From Bog-756 sp963831535 (GTDB taxonomy: Bacteria > Actinomycetota > Acidimicrobiia > Acidimicrobiales > RAAP-2): 64,000 bases of DNA. The DNA lies in contig CAWHQP010000002.1 in NCBI GenBank assembly GCA_963831535.1, forward strand, positions 248,001-312,000, written 5' to 3'. The notes beneath the pieces are model-generated. The model searched no databases, had not been told where the DNA came from, and saw nothing but the letters and a program-made list of their open reading frames with translations. The translations under genes were made by a program, and so were the position numbers. Position 1 is the first letter of the stretch, and every line of letters starts with the position of its first letter. Below are positions 19,299 through 28,658 of the stretch, in pieces.

Positions 19299-19976
19299 TC
19301 AGATCAGGTAGAAGAACACCCAGAACAAGCCACTGATCACGGCGATGAACCCGAAGAAGTAGGTGCAGGACTCGACGTTGGCCCGGAACAGCTGCGCCGA
19401 GGGTCCACTGGACGACGACGGATCCCCGTCCTCGGCGTCCATGCGCTGCAGGCGGTGGGAGAGGGCCAGGTTGGTCTCCAACCAGTAGGCGCCTCCGAAC
19501 AGCAGCATCAGGTTCATGACCGCCCACCCGATGAAGCAGGAGGCGTAGCCGCTGGAACCGGGGAAGAAGGGCAGCTGGGTGAGCTGCCAGATCTGGAGGC
19601 CTATGGCCACCAGCATGCCCAGCACCGCCACCCAGCCGCTGACCTGCCAGTCGAGGAGGGAGCCCTGACGCATGCGCCACTGCCCGTAGATGACCAGAAC
19701 CGCGGATGCCAGCACCACGGCGAAGATGGCCCAGCCGATCCCGGTGGGGGCGGTGACGTCCCTCGGTCGCCAGAGCTGACCGGAGTTGGAGGACTTGAGG
19801 TAGAAGTAGGCGAAGGCCAGCGAGGCGAACAGGAAGGTGAACATCCCGATCAGCAGGCGACCACCGGTCCAGTACGAGCCCACCGCGGCCCGGAGTTCGA
19901 ACTCCCGCTCCTCGGGGGTCTCGCTGTAGAGCGCGGGCTTGTCTGCGGTGTCGGTCACGGCGTCCTCTCCGCTCAT
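19299..19976 (-). CDS. ctaE: Cytochrome c oxidase subunit III
   Basis: A 225-residue membrane protein with about five helices, matching heme-copper oxidase subunit III: 'RLLIGMFTFLFASLAFAYFY', 'LVIYGQWRMRQGSLLDW', and the C-terminal 'VESCTYFFGFIAVISGLFWV'. Its start overlaps the stop of subunit I (ATGA). Subunit III stabilises the aa3 oxidase and its proton-uptake path. It lacks the two extra N-terminal helices of the longest forms. Confidence 0.88.
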   Translation of the reverse strand: MSGEDAVTDTADKPALYSETPEEREFELRAAVGSYWTGGRLLIGMFTFLFASLAFAYFYLKSSNSGQLWRPRDVTAPTGIGWAIFAVVLASAVLVIYGQWRMRQGSLLDWQVSGWVAVLGMLVAIGLQIWQLTQLPFFPGSSGYASCFIGWAVMNLMLLFGGAYWLETNLALSHRLQRMDAEDGDPSSSSGPSAQLFRANVESCTYFFGFIAVISGLFWVFFYLI

Positions 19977-21961
19977 TGGGCCGGCGGCCGGGGGTCTTCG
20001 GCCACACTGGCCGGGGAGGATGCTCCGGCGGCAACCAGGGTGCCGTCACCCAGATCGGCCACCGAGGGGGCGTCTTCCTCACCGTAGTGATAGGGATCGC
20101 TGAGGACGACGGGGATCCGCTCGAAGTTGTAGTACGGCACCGGGGTGGGCGTCTGCCACTCGAGGCCCAACGAGTCCCAGGGATTGGCCGGCGACGGCGT
20201 CGGCTTGATGAAGATCGACCACACGAAGTTGGCCACGAACACCAGGAAGGAGGCGCCGAGGATGAAGGCGCTGACCGAGGCGAAGTCGTTCAGACCCTGG
20301 AGATTCTGGGCGTACTCGAAGACCCGCCGGGGCTGGCCGAGCAGGCCGATGAGGAACATGGGGAAGAAGGTCAGGTTGAAGAAGATGAACATCAGCCAGA
20401 AGTGGATCTTCCCCAGCTTCTTGTTCATCGTCTTCCCGGTCATCTTGGGGAGCCAGAAGTAGAGGCCGCCGAAGAAGGCGAAGATCAGGCCGCCCATGAT
20501 GGTGTAGTGGAAGTGGGCCAGTACGAAGAAGCTCCCGTGCACGGTGACGTTCACGGGCACGTCGGACAGGAAGACCCCGGTCACCCCGCCGATGAGGAAG
20601 TTGAAGAACACGGCAAGGCAGAAGAGCATCGGCACCTCGAACCGGATCTTGGCCTTGTACAGGGTCCCCATGCCCACGAGGAAGATGAAACCGGTCGGGA
20701 TGGAGATGAGCTCGGTGGTCAGCATGAACAACGGACGCATGTCCGGATTGATCCCGGACTGGAAGAGATGGTGCTGCCACACGAAGAAGGACAGCAGGGC
20801 CACACCCACCATGCCCGCCGCGGCCACCTTGTAGGCGAAGAGCGGCTTTCGGGTGAACACCGGGAGTAGTTCGGCCACGATCCCGAAGCCGGGCAGGGCC
20901 ATGATGTACACCTCGGGGTGACCGAAGAACCAGAACAGGTTCTGCCACAGGAACGAACTGCCCCCGTGCTCGTTCACGTAGAAGGCGGTCTGTGCCACGT
21001 GGTCGAGGATGCCGAACAGGCCCGCCGCCACCAGGGTGGGCGTGGCCAGGGTGAGCAGGGCACAGGTGGCCAGGATGGACCACACGAAGATGGGGATACG
21101 GCTCCAGGTCATGCCCGGGGCCCGGTAGTTGATGATGGTCACGGCCAGGTTGAACCCGGCGGTCATCATGCCCAGGCCGATGACGGCGAATCCGACCAGG
21201 TAGGACATCATGCCCACCCCGGCCTGGGTCTGCAGCGGTGCGTAACCGGTCCAGCCGGTGGGGAATCCGCCGTAGAACAGCGCGGACATGATCACGAGGT
21301 AGCCGGCGGTGAAGACCCAGAAGCTGAATGCCTCCACGCGTGGGAACGCGGTCCGGCGGGCTCCGATCATCAGGGGTACCAGCCAGTTGCCCAGGGGCCC
21401 GACGATCACCGAGGTCGCCATCATCATCATCACCGTGCCGTGCTCGCTCACGATGGCGATGTAGGTGCCTGGGCCGAAGATGTGGCTGGTGGGCGAGAGG
21501 AGTTCGGTGCGGATGGCCATGGCCAGCAGCCCGCCGGTGAACAGGAAACCCAGCACGCCGATCACGTACTGCAGGCCGACCACCTTGTGGTCGGCGGTGT
21601 AGCGCAGGTACCGGGTCCAACTGGTCGACTCGTAGTCGGGTCGGGGCTCCATGCCCACCATCTTGGCCAGGGGGTAGTTGAGGGCCCCAATTCCGAGCAG
21701 CCAACCGATGACCCCGGCGATCAGACCGGCGGTGACGGGCACGGCGTTGACCCCGGCCAGGCCCACATTGGCGTAGCCACTGGTCATCCAGTTGCCGATC
21801 CAGTGGCCCAACAGGTACCCACCGACGGCCAGGACGGCGGCGGTGCCCAGATGCTGGCTGAACCAGCCGGGCCTCGACGGGAGTCCCTGGAAGCCGCCCA
21901 GAACCGGCGGTGTGGGATCGGGGTAGACGACTTCGGATTCGCGCTCGGCGGCAAGGGTCAT
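19973..21961 (-). CDS. ctaD: Cytochrome c oxidase subunit I
   Basis: A 662-residue catalytic subunit of an aa3-type oxidase. Ligands are visible: heme a His in 'SEHGTVMMMM' near residue 172, CuB His and cross-linked Tyr in 'GHPEVYI' near 345, the CuB pair in 'WQHHLFQSG' near 394, and both heme His in 'LAHFHYTIMGG' near 482. The Glu in HPEVYI marks a proton-pumping A1 type. The N-terminus carries about 120 extra residues with two helices before the core, longer than typical subunit I. The start at 21961 is the first ATG after the subunit II stop, 22 bp away. Confidence 0.95.
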   Translation of the reverse strand: MTLAAERESEVVYPDPTPPVLGGFQGLPSRPGWFSQHLGTAAVLAVGGYLLGHWIGNWMTSGYANVGLAGVNAVPVTAGLIAGVIGWLLGIGALNYPLAKMVGMEPRPDYESTSWTRYLRYTADHKVVGLQYVIGVLGFLFTGGLLAMAIRTELLSPTSHIFGPGTYIAIVSEHGTVMMMMATSVIVGPLGNWLVPLMIGARRTAFPRVEAFSFWVFTAGYLVIMSALFYGGFPTGWTGYAPLQTQAGVGMMSYLVGFAVIGLGMMTAGFNLAVTIINYRAPGMTWSRIPIFVWSILATCALLTLATPTLVAAGLFGILDHVAQTAFYVNEHGGSSFLWQNLFWFFGHPEVYIMALPGFGIVAELLPVFTRKPLFAYKVAAAGMVGVALLSFFVWQHHLFQSGINPDMRPLFMLTTELISIPTGFIFLVGMGTLYKAKIRFEVPMLFCLAVFFNFLIGGVTGVFLSDVPVNVTVHGSFFVLAHFHYTIMGGLIFAFFGGLYFWLPKMTGKTMNKKLGKIHFWLMFIFFNLTFFPMFLIGLLGQPRRVFEYAQNLQGLNDFASVSAFILGASFLVFVANFVWSIFIKPTPSPANPWDSLGLEWQTPTPVPYYNFERIPVVLSDPYHYGEEDAPSVADLGDGTLVAAGASSPASVAEDPRPPAQ

Positions 21962-21983
21962 CGCTGGATCGTCAACTTTCTCA

Positions 21984-22979
21984 TCATCCGGGCGGAGTCG
22001 GCTTTCCGGGGGTGGCGCCGTAGACCTCGGCGTTGCTGTAGGGGTCCACGTTGTCGGGGTAGTACCCGCCATCGGCGCCGTTGGCGTCGGGGACGTAGGT
22101 CAGGGCGTAGGGCGGGAGGAGCGCGGTGTTCTTGGCCGTCAGTTGCTGGGTCGAGGTGGCCCAGCTCTCGAAGGCGGACTTGGACACCACCCGGCCGTAG
22201 TTGAACATGGCTCCGTGCCAGATCCCGCACAGCTCGCTGCACCGGACGGTGAAGTTGCCGGTCTGACGGGTGGTGGTGAAGGCCACGTTGTCCTGTTGCG
22301 GGTTGGCATCGGCCTTGACGCTCAACTGATAGGCCCAGAAACTGTGGATGACGTCCAGCGAGGTCACGTGGAACTCGATAGTGGTGTCGTTAGGCAGCAC
22401 CAGTTGGCTGGTCTCGAAGCCACCGAACGTGGGATACCGGTAGGTGAACTTCCACTGCTGGCCGATCACCTGGACGGGCAGGATGTGGGCCGACGTCGGG
22501 CTCCAGATGGGGTTCGGACCCTCACCCCCACCCGAGCCGGCCCCGGTGATCAGGCGCACCGTCCCGAAGGTGAAGAGGCCGAGCACGATGACGGTGGTGG
22601 TCACGATCCACCCGACCTGCACACCGAGGTGCGTGCGCGCCTCGGGACCACCCACCGGATCGGGCACACCGGGGCGGGAGGCCCGCCACATGATGATGCA
22701 GTAGGCGAGGTAGACCCACACCGCGATCAGCACGGGCAGGGCCACGACGAGGAGGATGTTGAAGTCGAACTGGTTGTCCGAAGCCGACGAGGTCATGGTC
22801 CCCGGAGGCACATGGGGTCCGACCAGGGTGTAGAAGAGCACGTCGGCGACGATGGACAGGATCAGCCAGATGGTCACCATCCGCCACATGTGCCGGGGCT
22901 GTCTGGTCGCCGTAGGCGGGGTGGTGGACGCAATCGGACCGGTGCCCTGGTCGCCCGGCGACGTGCTGGTCTCGCTCAC
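21984..22979 (-). CDS. ctaC: Cytochrome c oxidase subunit II
   Basis: A 331-residue subunit II with two membrane helices and a C-terminal cupredoxin domain holding the CuA site. Ligands are complete: His in 'SLDVIHSFW' near residue 210 and 'CSELCGIWHGAM' near 246-257, giving Cys, Glu backbone, Cys, His and Met. The GTG start overlaps the stop of the upstream cupredoxin-like gene. An aromatic 'GQQWKFTYRYP' likely forms the electron entry patch. There is no fused cytochrome c domain. Confidence 0.94.
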   Translation of the reverse strand: MSETSTSPGDQGTGPIASTTPPTATRQPRHMWRMVTIWLILSIVADVLFYTLVGPHVPPGTMTSSASDNQFDFNILLVVALPVLIAVWVYLAYCIIMWRASRPGVPDPVGGPEARTHLGVQVGWIVTTTVIVLGLFTFGTVRLITGAGSGGGEGPNPIWSPTSAHILPVQVIGQQWKFTYRYPTFGGFETSQLVLPNDTTIEFHVTSLDVIHSFWAYQLSVKADANPQQDNVAFTTTRQTGNFTVRCSELCGIWHGAMFNYGRVVSKSAFESWATSTQQLTAKNTALLPPYALTYVPDANGADGGYYPDNVDPYSNAEVYGATPGKPTPPG

Positions 22980-23653
22980 GCCACGACGTCCAGGAAGCCG
23001 CCCATGTAGCCGAGCGTGCTCATGGGTCCGCCGTTTCCGTACAAGTAGCCACCTCCGCAGGGGACGAAACACTGCCAGCTGTAACTGCCGGCACCTGGGG
23101 TCACGAACGAGAACTTCATGGTGTTGTGGGCGAAGTTCGTCGTGCACGGCGCAGCACCGCAGGTGTTGGTGGCGTTGCCGTTGACCCCGATGAGGGGGAC
23201 GCTGAGGTTGAGGGCCGGCACGGTGAAGGTGTGGCCGACCCCGTTGTTGCCGGTGTTGGAGTCGTAGTACCTGTAGGGCTTCCCGTTGTAGGTCGCCACC
23301 CCTCCGGTGGTCCCTTGGACCCGGCCCCAGTTCTGGTTGCGGAGCGGGCTACCCGAGTCGTACTGGTCGATGGTCATGTTGATGCGGGTATGGGCAGGGA
23401 GCTGCCAGATGGTCGAGTGGATCCACTGTCCCTGCTGGTTCTGGACCAGATAGGACACCCAGACCGGCTGGGGGCCGAATCCGATGGCCGGGACCGTCTG
23501 CACGGTCATGTTGATGGGCGCCCCCGGGGAAGAGGCGGTGAACGCCACGGTGGACGGCTGGGGCAGGAGGAAGTCGACCACCCCCCATACGGCGAAACCG
23601 ATGACGACGACGAGGAGACCGAGTACAACGGTGAGCCTTCCCCCGAACGACAT
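22976..23653 (-). CDS. Membrane-anchored cupredoxin-like protein, first gene of cox operon
   Basis: A 225-residue protein with a single N-terminal anchor (LTVVLGLLVVVIGFAVWGVV) and a beta-rich exported domain. The C-terminus reads 'FVTPGAGSYSWQCFVPCGG' followed about ten residues later by 'GPMSTLGYM'. This Cys-x3-Cys...Met spacing, with 'FAHNTMKFSF' upstream, resembles a cupredoxin copper site, though I cannot say whether it is CuA-like or type 1. A GAGGAG ribosome site precedes the ATG. It leads the cox operon, so it may be an electron donor or an accessory copper subunit. Confidence 0.65.
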   Translation of the reverse strand: MSFGGRLTVVLGLLVVVIGFAVWGVVDFLLPQPSTVAFTASSPGAPINMTVQTVPAIGFGPQPVWVSYLVQNQQGQWIHSTIWQLPAHTRINMTIDQYDSGSPLRNQNWGRVQGTTGGVATYNGKPYRYYDSNTGNNGVGHTFTVPALNLSVPLIGVNGNATNTCGAAPCTTNFAHNTMKFSFVTPGAGSYSWQCFVPCGGGYLYGNGGPMSTLGYMGGFLDVVA

Positions 23654-23878
23654 GTCGTACTCCTCTGCCTTGTCGGCATTCCAACGCCAGCGGTGTGACC
23701 CGGCCGACTACCTGGAGGGTCCCGGTCCAGGTACAACGTCGACCTTTTGTCACGTTCCTGTAAGGCTGTGCTGACAGTATGCGGATCGGAAGGTCCGGTC
23801 AAGCATCAATTGCCGACCCGGTCGGCGGCGTGTGCGTCGACTCCGAGCCAAACCGCGGCCCGTCTGGGGATCCGCCGT

Positions 23879-24799
23879 TCAGGAGTGCTCGGCCGCTCCG
23901 GCCCGCTCCGACCTCATCTCGGCGATCGACGGGGCCGGGGTGCGGTGCGAGAGGCGCTCCAGCACCCCGGAGAGCGACCCCTCCTCGTCGATGGCCCGCT
24001 TGACGATGACCACCAGGGCCGGGACGGCCCAGAAGTCGCCGCACACCCACAGGATGGCTGCCCCGATCTGCTGGTCGGCGAACGGAGACAGGGTCACCCC
24101 CGGGACATGGGCGTACACCGAGTACCAGCTGGAGGCGGTAAAGATGCTGAGCGACATGGCCAGGATGAACATCACGATGTTGGTGCCGATGACCGCTCCG
24201 GCCTGCCACATCGGGCTGGCCTTCAACCGGAACGGGTGGGAAGGGATGATCTGGAGCCAGAACAAGATGCCGGTGACGAAGAAACTGCCGTGCATCAGCC
24301 AGATGTGCACGGCTTGGTTCTTCTCCGCGTAGTCGAAGAGCGCGGGGACGTGCCAGGCCACCATCACCACGTTGAAGGAGATCAGGGCGAACCACGGGCT
24401 GGTCACCACTCGTCCCACCGGGCGGAGCACGCCTGACCACGACCCCAGCATGAGGAAGCGGCCGACCTTTCGGCGGGCCCCCACCGGAAGGGCGAACATG
24501 AGGGGGATCCAGGGTGCGCCGAACACGATCAGGATGGGTGCGTAGAAGGCGATGAGCAGGTGCTCGAGCATGTGGACGAAGAAGTAGTCACTGGCCCAGT
24601 AGTCGATGGGCGAATCGATGGCGACCAGGAGCACACCGAGCCCGCCGTAGAAGGCCAGCGATCGGAGCCGACGACGCCGGGTGCGGCTCGGGTCGGACCG
24701 GTGCGCGAGCCGGGACAACCCGATCTCGTGGGCCACCACCAGCACCGCCACCACGATGACGAAGGGATCGAACGACCAGTTCTCGGTGATGTAGTCCAC
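23879..24799 (-). CDS. CtaG-family cytochrome c oxidase assembly protein (copy 2)
   Basis: A 306-residue polytopic CtaG protein. Diagnostic segments are 'FVHMLEHLLIAFYAPILIVFG', 'VMVAWHVPALFDYAEKNQAVH' and 'TLSPFADQQIGAAILWVCG', which contain the conserved histidines. The start is GTG (MDYITENWSFDPF). It sits upstream of the cupredoxin-like gene in the same orientation. It is diverged from copy 1 and is closer in form to the island copy at 54.7-55.6 kb. Confidence 0.85.
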   Translation of the reverse strand: MDYITENWSFDPFVIVVAVLVVAHEIGLSRLAHRSDPSRTRRRRLRSLAFYGGLGVLLVAIDSPIDYWASDYFFVHMLEHLLIAFYAPILIVFGAPWIPLMFALPVGARRKVGRFLMLGSWSGVLRPVGRVVTSPWFALISFNVVMVAWHVPALFDYAEKNQAVHIWLMHGSFFVTGILFWLQIIPSHPFRLKASPMWQAGAVIGTNIVMFILAMSLSIFTASSWYSVYAHVPGVTLSPFADQQIGAAILWVCGDFWAVPALVVIVKRAIDEEGSLSGVLERLSHRTPAPSIAEMRSERAGAAEHS

Positions 24800-24901
24800 G
24801 GTCGCACTCCTCGGCCCGCCGCTGACGGGCGGAACGCCGTCAGGCTATCTGCTCTATGCGACGGGATGCAGGAGATGGACGCACCCGTCGCTCCGTAGGG
24901 G

Positions 24902-26131
24902 TCAGTTTGACGATCCGTACTGGATGGGGACCCGGAGCGACTGGACTCGCCCCCATCCGGTACTGGCCAGTCCGTAGACCTCCAGCGTGGACTGCTGCGG
25001 CACGAGGGCGTCGTAACCACCGTCGGGAGTGGACGTTACCGAAGTAGTGCCGGATGGCAACCGGGCCAGGGGCTGCCACTGGGTGGCAGACCCGCCGACC
25101 GTCCATGCCGAGACGGTTCCGTCGGAACCTTTCGAGGCGATGACAAAGCCACCATCGGGGGATAGGCCGGTGGAGAGCAGGGCTCCTCCGTCGAGGGACT
25201 GTCCGGCTGAGACCGTCCAGGTCCGCAGGCCGTTGCCGCTCCACAGGGCGACCAGTCGGGCGTTGCCTCCCCCACCGACCACCACGAGAGCACCCGTGGC
25301 TGTGGCCGTCTGGTCCAGGCGGATGACTTCGGTGGGTCCGCCGCCGCCCCCGGGGATGCCCGGTCCCACCGACTCCCAACCGGTGGGTGTCGAGGTGAAG
25401 ATCCCGGCCTGCCCTCCGCGGTCGCACGACGCTCCGACCAGCGGCGAGCCGGCCGCATCGAAGGCCACAGCGGTGAGTCCCACCAGGTGACAACCTCGGG
25501 GCCCGGGCAGCACGGCCAACCTGTTGGCGCTCGTCACCGGAGTCCACGTGGACAGGTCCCCGTCGTTGCCCACCACGGTCCCGGCACTGCTTCGGAGCAG
25601 GGCCAACGAGTGCCCGCCGTCGCCTTCGGCCAGCGCTTCGGGCACGCGGGCCAGGCCGGCCGACAGAGTGCCCGGAGCCCAGGAGGACCCTTGGTCGCCG
25701 CTGCGGGCCAGGGGCGAGAACCGGAGGTCCTGGCTCGGCTCGAAGCCAGCCAGCACGGAGTTCGTGCCGGTGGCCGCGACCAGGCCCCCGTTGCTGGCCA
25801 CACCGGGTGGGGTGGCCAGCTGCCAGTCGGATCCACCGGTGAGAGCGACCAGCTGCCAGAAGGTGTTGAGGGGATCATCGAGGTGGCCCATGGCCAGCGT
25901 GGCCCAGGTCGTCTCCGTTCCCGCCGTCGAGCTGGTGAGGGGGATCGGTGACAGCTCGACCGCCGTCCCCTCACCGGCGGGGTTGCGGGCGGAGGAGCAA
26001 CCGGCCAGGACGATCACCGCCAGGGCCAGAGCACCTACGGGGACCAGCAGGCGCTTCGGACCAGCACGGTCGCTCCCACGACGTGACGCCCCCAGGCGGA
26101 GTCCGACCGGCACGAACCACCTACCGGTCAC
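24902..26131 (-). CDS. Secreted lipoprotein, probable beta-propeller
   Basis: A 409-residue lipoprotein with a basic leader, a hydrophobic stretch and the lipobox 'VLAGCSS' near residue 45. The mature part has repeating blocks such as 'SGDQGSSWAPG', 'NGLRTWTVSAGQ' and 'VSAWTVGG', recalling Asp-box sialidase-like propellers. The GTG start overlaps the stop of the membrane/SCO fusion gene (GTGA), so it belongs to that copper-related operon. The function is unknown. Confidence 0.7.
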   Translation of the reverse strand: MTGRWFVPVGLRLGASRRGSDRAGPKRLLVPVGALALAVIVLAGCSSARNPAGEGTAVELSPIPLTSSTAGTETTWATLAMGHLDDPLNTFWQLVALTGGSDWQLATPPGVASNGGLVAATGTNSVLAGFEPSQDLRFSPLARSGDQGSSWAPGTLSAGLARVPEALAEGDGGHSLALLRSSAGTVVGNDGDLSTWTPVTSANRLAVLPGPRGCHLVGLTAVAFDAAGSPLVGASCDRGGQAGIFTSTPTGWESVGPGIPGGGGGPTEVIRLDQTATATGALVVVGGGGNARLVALWSGNGLRTWTVSAGQSLDGGALLSTGLSPDGGFVIASKGSDGTVSAWTVGGSATQWQPLARLPSGTTSVTSTPDGGYDALVPQQSTLEVYGLASTGWGRVQSLRVPIQYGSSN

Positions 26132-28008
26132 GAGTGGGCGATGTGCTGGACCTGGCTGGTGAGCAGGGCCGAAAACGAGGACTGTGACGGCGCTGAACCG
26201 TCCCCGGGGTCGGAGTCGAGGATCTCACGGGTGTGTCCGGACTTGTCGATGATGTAGACGATGTCGCCGTGGGCCACCATGGCCCCGGCTGGTGTGACCT
26301 GGATCTGGACCCCATAGTCGTTCCACACCTGGTGCAACCGGCTCAACGATCCGGTCAGGTAGGTCCAATTGGCCAGATGGTTAAGACCCTCCTGCCGGTC
26401 GAAGGCCGTGGTCGCCGCGGTCGAGGTGTACAGCGGATTGGCCACCACCGCCACCATCTCGACGGGGCCCGCCGACGTGCCCAGCATCTGATCGGTCAAC
26501 CGAAGCTCCTGGGCGATGAGGGGGCAGTCCGACGTGCACACCGGGTCGAGGAAGGTGAGCACCACGGTCCGACCAGCCAAGGACGCGAGGGAGACCGTGC
26601 GCCCGTCCTGGTCGGTCAGGGTGAAGGGAGACGCCGGCACGTCGACGAGATTCGGCGAGCCGTTGGCCGCCTCGGTCAGAATGGCGTCGGCATGGGGATT
26701 GGTGGCGGCCGCGGCCATGGGGGCGGCACCGACCAGCACGATCCCCACCGCCCCGATGGCCAGCAACGAACGCAACAGGTAGTTGGGACTGAGGCGATCG
26801 AGCCAACCGGCCGGCGCAGACGGAACACCCGGATCCTGAGGCGCCGGGTTAGCCGCCTCCTCGGGCGTCGGGACCGGGCCGTCCGGAGCGGTCGCCCGGG
26901 CCGGAAGCCGCACCACGGCGAGATAGCCGCCAGTGAAGATGAAGGCCATGGGGATCATCGAGTTGGGGTCCGTTCCGACGCCTCCGAGGAATCCGAGGTC
27001 CTGGATCAGGACCCAGACAGCCAGACACAGGACGGCCGCAGCCGTCAGGCCGATGCGGAGCACCCGCATGTTGGCGCTGAAGAAGCTGATGCCGATCCCG
27101 ACGAGGAGGACGACGACCACGAAGTTCACGGCCCAGGCATGTCCGGCCTGGAACCCGGCGAACGACCGGACCCACGAGGCGAGGAACGAGGGCTGGGAGA
27201 CCTGGGACATCTGCTGCACCATGGCGGTGAGCGTCCCCGGGGCGGCCGACGCGTGGGCCTGCCCCGACCAGAAGCCGCGACCGGGCCACGCCTGGAGGAT
27301 GCCCATGCCCACGAAGAACACGCCCATCCCCCGGAGGACGCCCTTGCCCAGCCGGGGTGTCTCCCACGACGTGTCGGGCAGCGCCACCAGCAGGCCGGCC
27401 ACCACATAGAAGACCGCAGCACCCGGCGAGCCGAACAGCCAGCTGCTGCCGTGGCCGAAGATGCCCCCGAACGCTTCCCCGAACACCCAGACGACCAGTC
27501 CCCAACCCACACTCATCGCTCCCGCGGCCCGGGACCAGTAGCCCCGGGGGGCAACCAGGAGGAGGACTCCGACACCGACCTGGATCCACACCGTGGCCGC
27601 CGCCGCCGACACCGGGTGGTCCGACCAGATGGTCGTACCCGTGTTGACCAGACTCTGGACCCAGCCCGGGGAGGAGGAGGCCGCCGGAGTGATGACCGAG
27701 CCGGGCAGCCCGAGCGGCATAGCCGCCTGCAGCTGCAGCAGGCCGTCGAACAGCCACAGCAGGCCGAAGGCGATCCGCAGGAAACGTCGGGCCGGAGGTT
27801 CGGGGTAGGCCCACATCTGGGCCACCTGGAGGTCGGCCGTTCCCGCCGCCACCGCCCGGCGGTAGTGCACCGTGCGGGCCACGTTCCACGCCACGGCCAA
27901 CAGAACACCCAGAATCACCAGGATCAGGAGCTGGTGGTCGAGGGCGGCCCGGAACGCCGCGACGATGGTGGGGTTGTCGGACTGGAGTCCGTGCCCCATA
28001 CCTGGCAT
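26128..28008 (-). CDS. Fusion of polytopic membrane domain and SCO1-like copper chaperone
   Basis: A 626-residue protein with two parts. Residues 1 to about 355 form a membrane domain of eight or nine helices with 'LLWLFDGLLQLQAAMPLG', 'VVWVFGEAFGGIFG' and 'GGVGTDPNSMIPMAF'. These blocks recur in a separate protein inside the island (53.5-54.5 kb). After a Pro-rich linker and another helix, residues about 430-626 are an SCO/SenC domain with 'FLDPVCTSDCPLIAQEL' (CxxxC near 489) and 'MVAHGDIVYIID'. The ATG has GGAG 6 nt upstream. I know no standard name for this fusion; a channel or scaffold coupled to copper delivery is an inference. Confidence 0.75.
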   Translation of the reverse strand: MPGMGHGLQSDNPTIVAAFRAALDHQLLILVILGVLLAVAWNVARTVHYRRAVAAGTADLQVAQMWAYPEPPARRFLRIAFGLLWLFDGLLQLQAAMPLGLPGSVITPAASSSPGWVQSLVNTGTTIWSDHPVSAAAATVWIQVGVGVLLLVAPRGYWSRAAGAMSVGWGLVVWVFGEAFGGIFGHGSSWLFGSPGAAVFYVVAGLLVALPDTSWETPRLGKGVLRGMGVFFVGMGILQAWPGRGFWSGQAHASAAPGTLTAMVQQMSQVSQPSFLASWVRSFAGFQAGHAWAVNFVVVVLLVGIGISFFSANMRVLRIGLTAAAVLCLAVWVLIQDLGFLGGVGTDPNSMIPMAFIFTGGYLAVVRLPARATAPDGPVPTPEEAANPAPQDPGVPSAPAGWLDRLSPNYLLRSLLAIGAVGIVLVGAAPMAAAATNPHADAILTEAANGSPNLVDVPASPFTLTDQDGRTVSLASLAGRTVVLTFLDPVCTSDCPLIAQELRLTDQMLGTSAGPVEMVAVVANPLYTSTAATTAFDRQEGLNHLANWTYLTGSLSRLHQVWNDYGVQIQVTPAGAMVAHGDIVYIIDKSGHTREILDSDPGDGSAPSQSSFSALLTSQVQHIAHS

Positions 28009-28187
28009 GTGCTCTCCACTCTTCCTGGAACCCGATCTCGGCGACGGTGCTGCGTCCCTCTGGTCAGAGAACGCTCGGGCTCGGTGCGACAGAGTGTAGG
28101 TCCCGCTACGACGAGGGCTACCGCGGCCTCAAGGAATGGCGCGAGCTCCGGAGTTCCCGGGCGTCGACGCCTCCTGACGGCAGATCC

Positions 28188-28610
28188 TCACGAGGCGGAC
28201 CCGCCCTCGACCCGCCCACCGGTGGAATCGGATTCAGCTTCGGTCACCGACTTGGCCAGGGCGCGCTGGTGCTCCTGCCAGTTTCTCAGCATCTGGACGT
28301 GCTCAGGAGCCACCACCTTGGGCCGGGGTCCGGTCCGGCGCCTCCGGCGGTTCTGATGCAGGGTGGTCCACCACATGTACACGCCGAACACGGCGAAGAT
28401 GGGCCACTCGAAGACGTAGGCCCAACTCAGTTCGTTGCCGCCCAGCGCCCGCCGCACCTCGAACCAGAAAGCCGAGAGGCAGAGGGCCAGGACCAGGACC
28501 AAGGTGATGTGGACCTTGCCCGCCTCCCACCCGGTGAGGTGGGTGCGCCCGGGATCCGGAGGCGTCGGCTCGGGTCGGATCCACGGTGGCCACCCTACCG
28601 GCGGGTGCAT
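28188..28610 (-). CDS. Small membrane protein of unknown function
   Basis: A 140-residue protein with two membrane helices (ITLVLVLALCLSAFWFEV and YVFEWPIFAVFGVYMWW), then a basic, charged tail. The 'YVFEWPIFAVFGVYMWWTTLH' block resembles small conserved actinobacterial membrane proteins. The start may lie downstream of 28610. It ends 180 bp upstream of the fusion gene's start in the same orientation. The function is unknown. Confidence 0.6.
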   Translation of the reverse strand: MHPPVGWPPWIRPEPTPPDPGRTHLTGWEAGKVHITLVLVLALCLSAFWFEVRRALGGNELSWAYVFEWPIFAVFGVYMWWTTLHQNRRRRRTGPRPKVVAPEHVQMLRNWQEHQRALAKSVTEAESDSTGGRVEGGSAS

Positions 28611-28658
28611 CGGACAGTCGGGCGGCCGAATCGGGCGAACCAGCCCGGAGGTGCCCGC

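Noticed and set aside
20918..22204. Long plus-strand frame opposite cox subunits I and II
   Set aside because: It is antisense to genes with complete catalytic motifs; long antisense frames are expected at this GC content.
26233..28356. 707-codon plus-strand frame opposite the SCO fusion gene
   Set aside because: Rich in Arg, Gly and His with no domain; mirror of the real gene.
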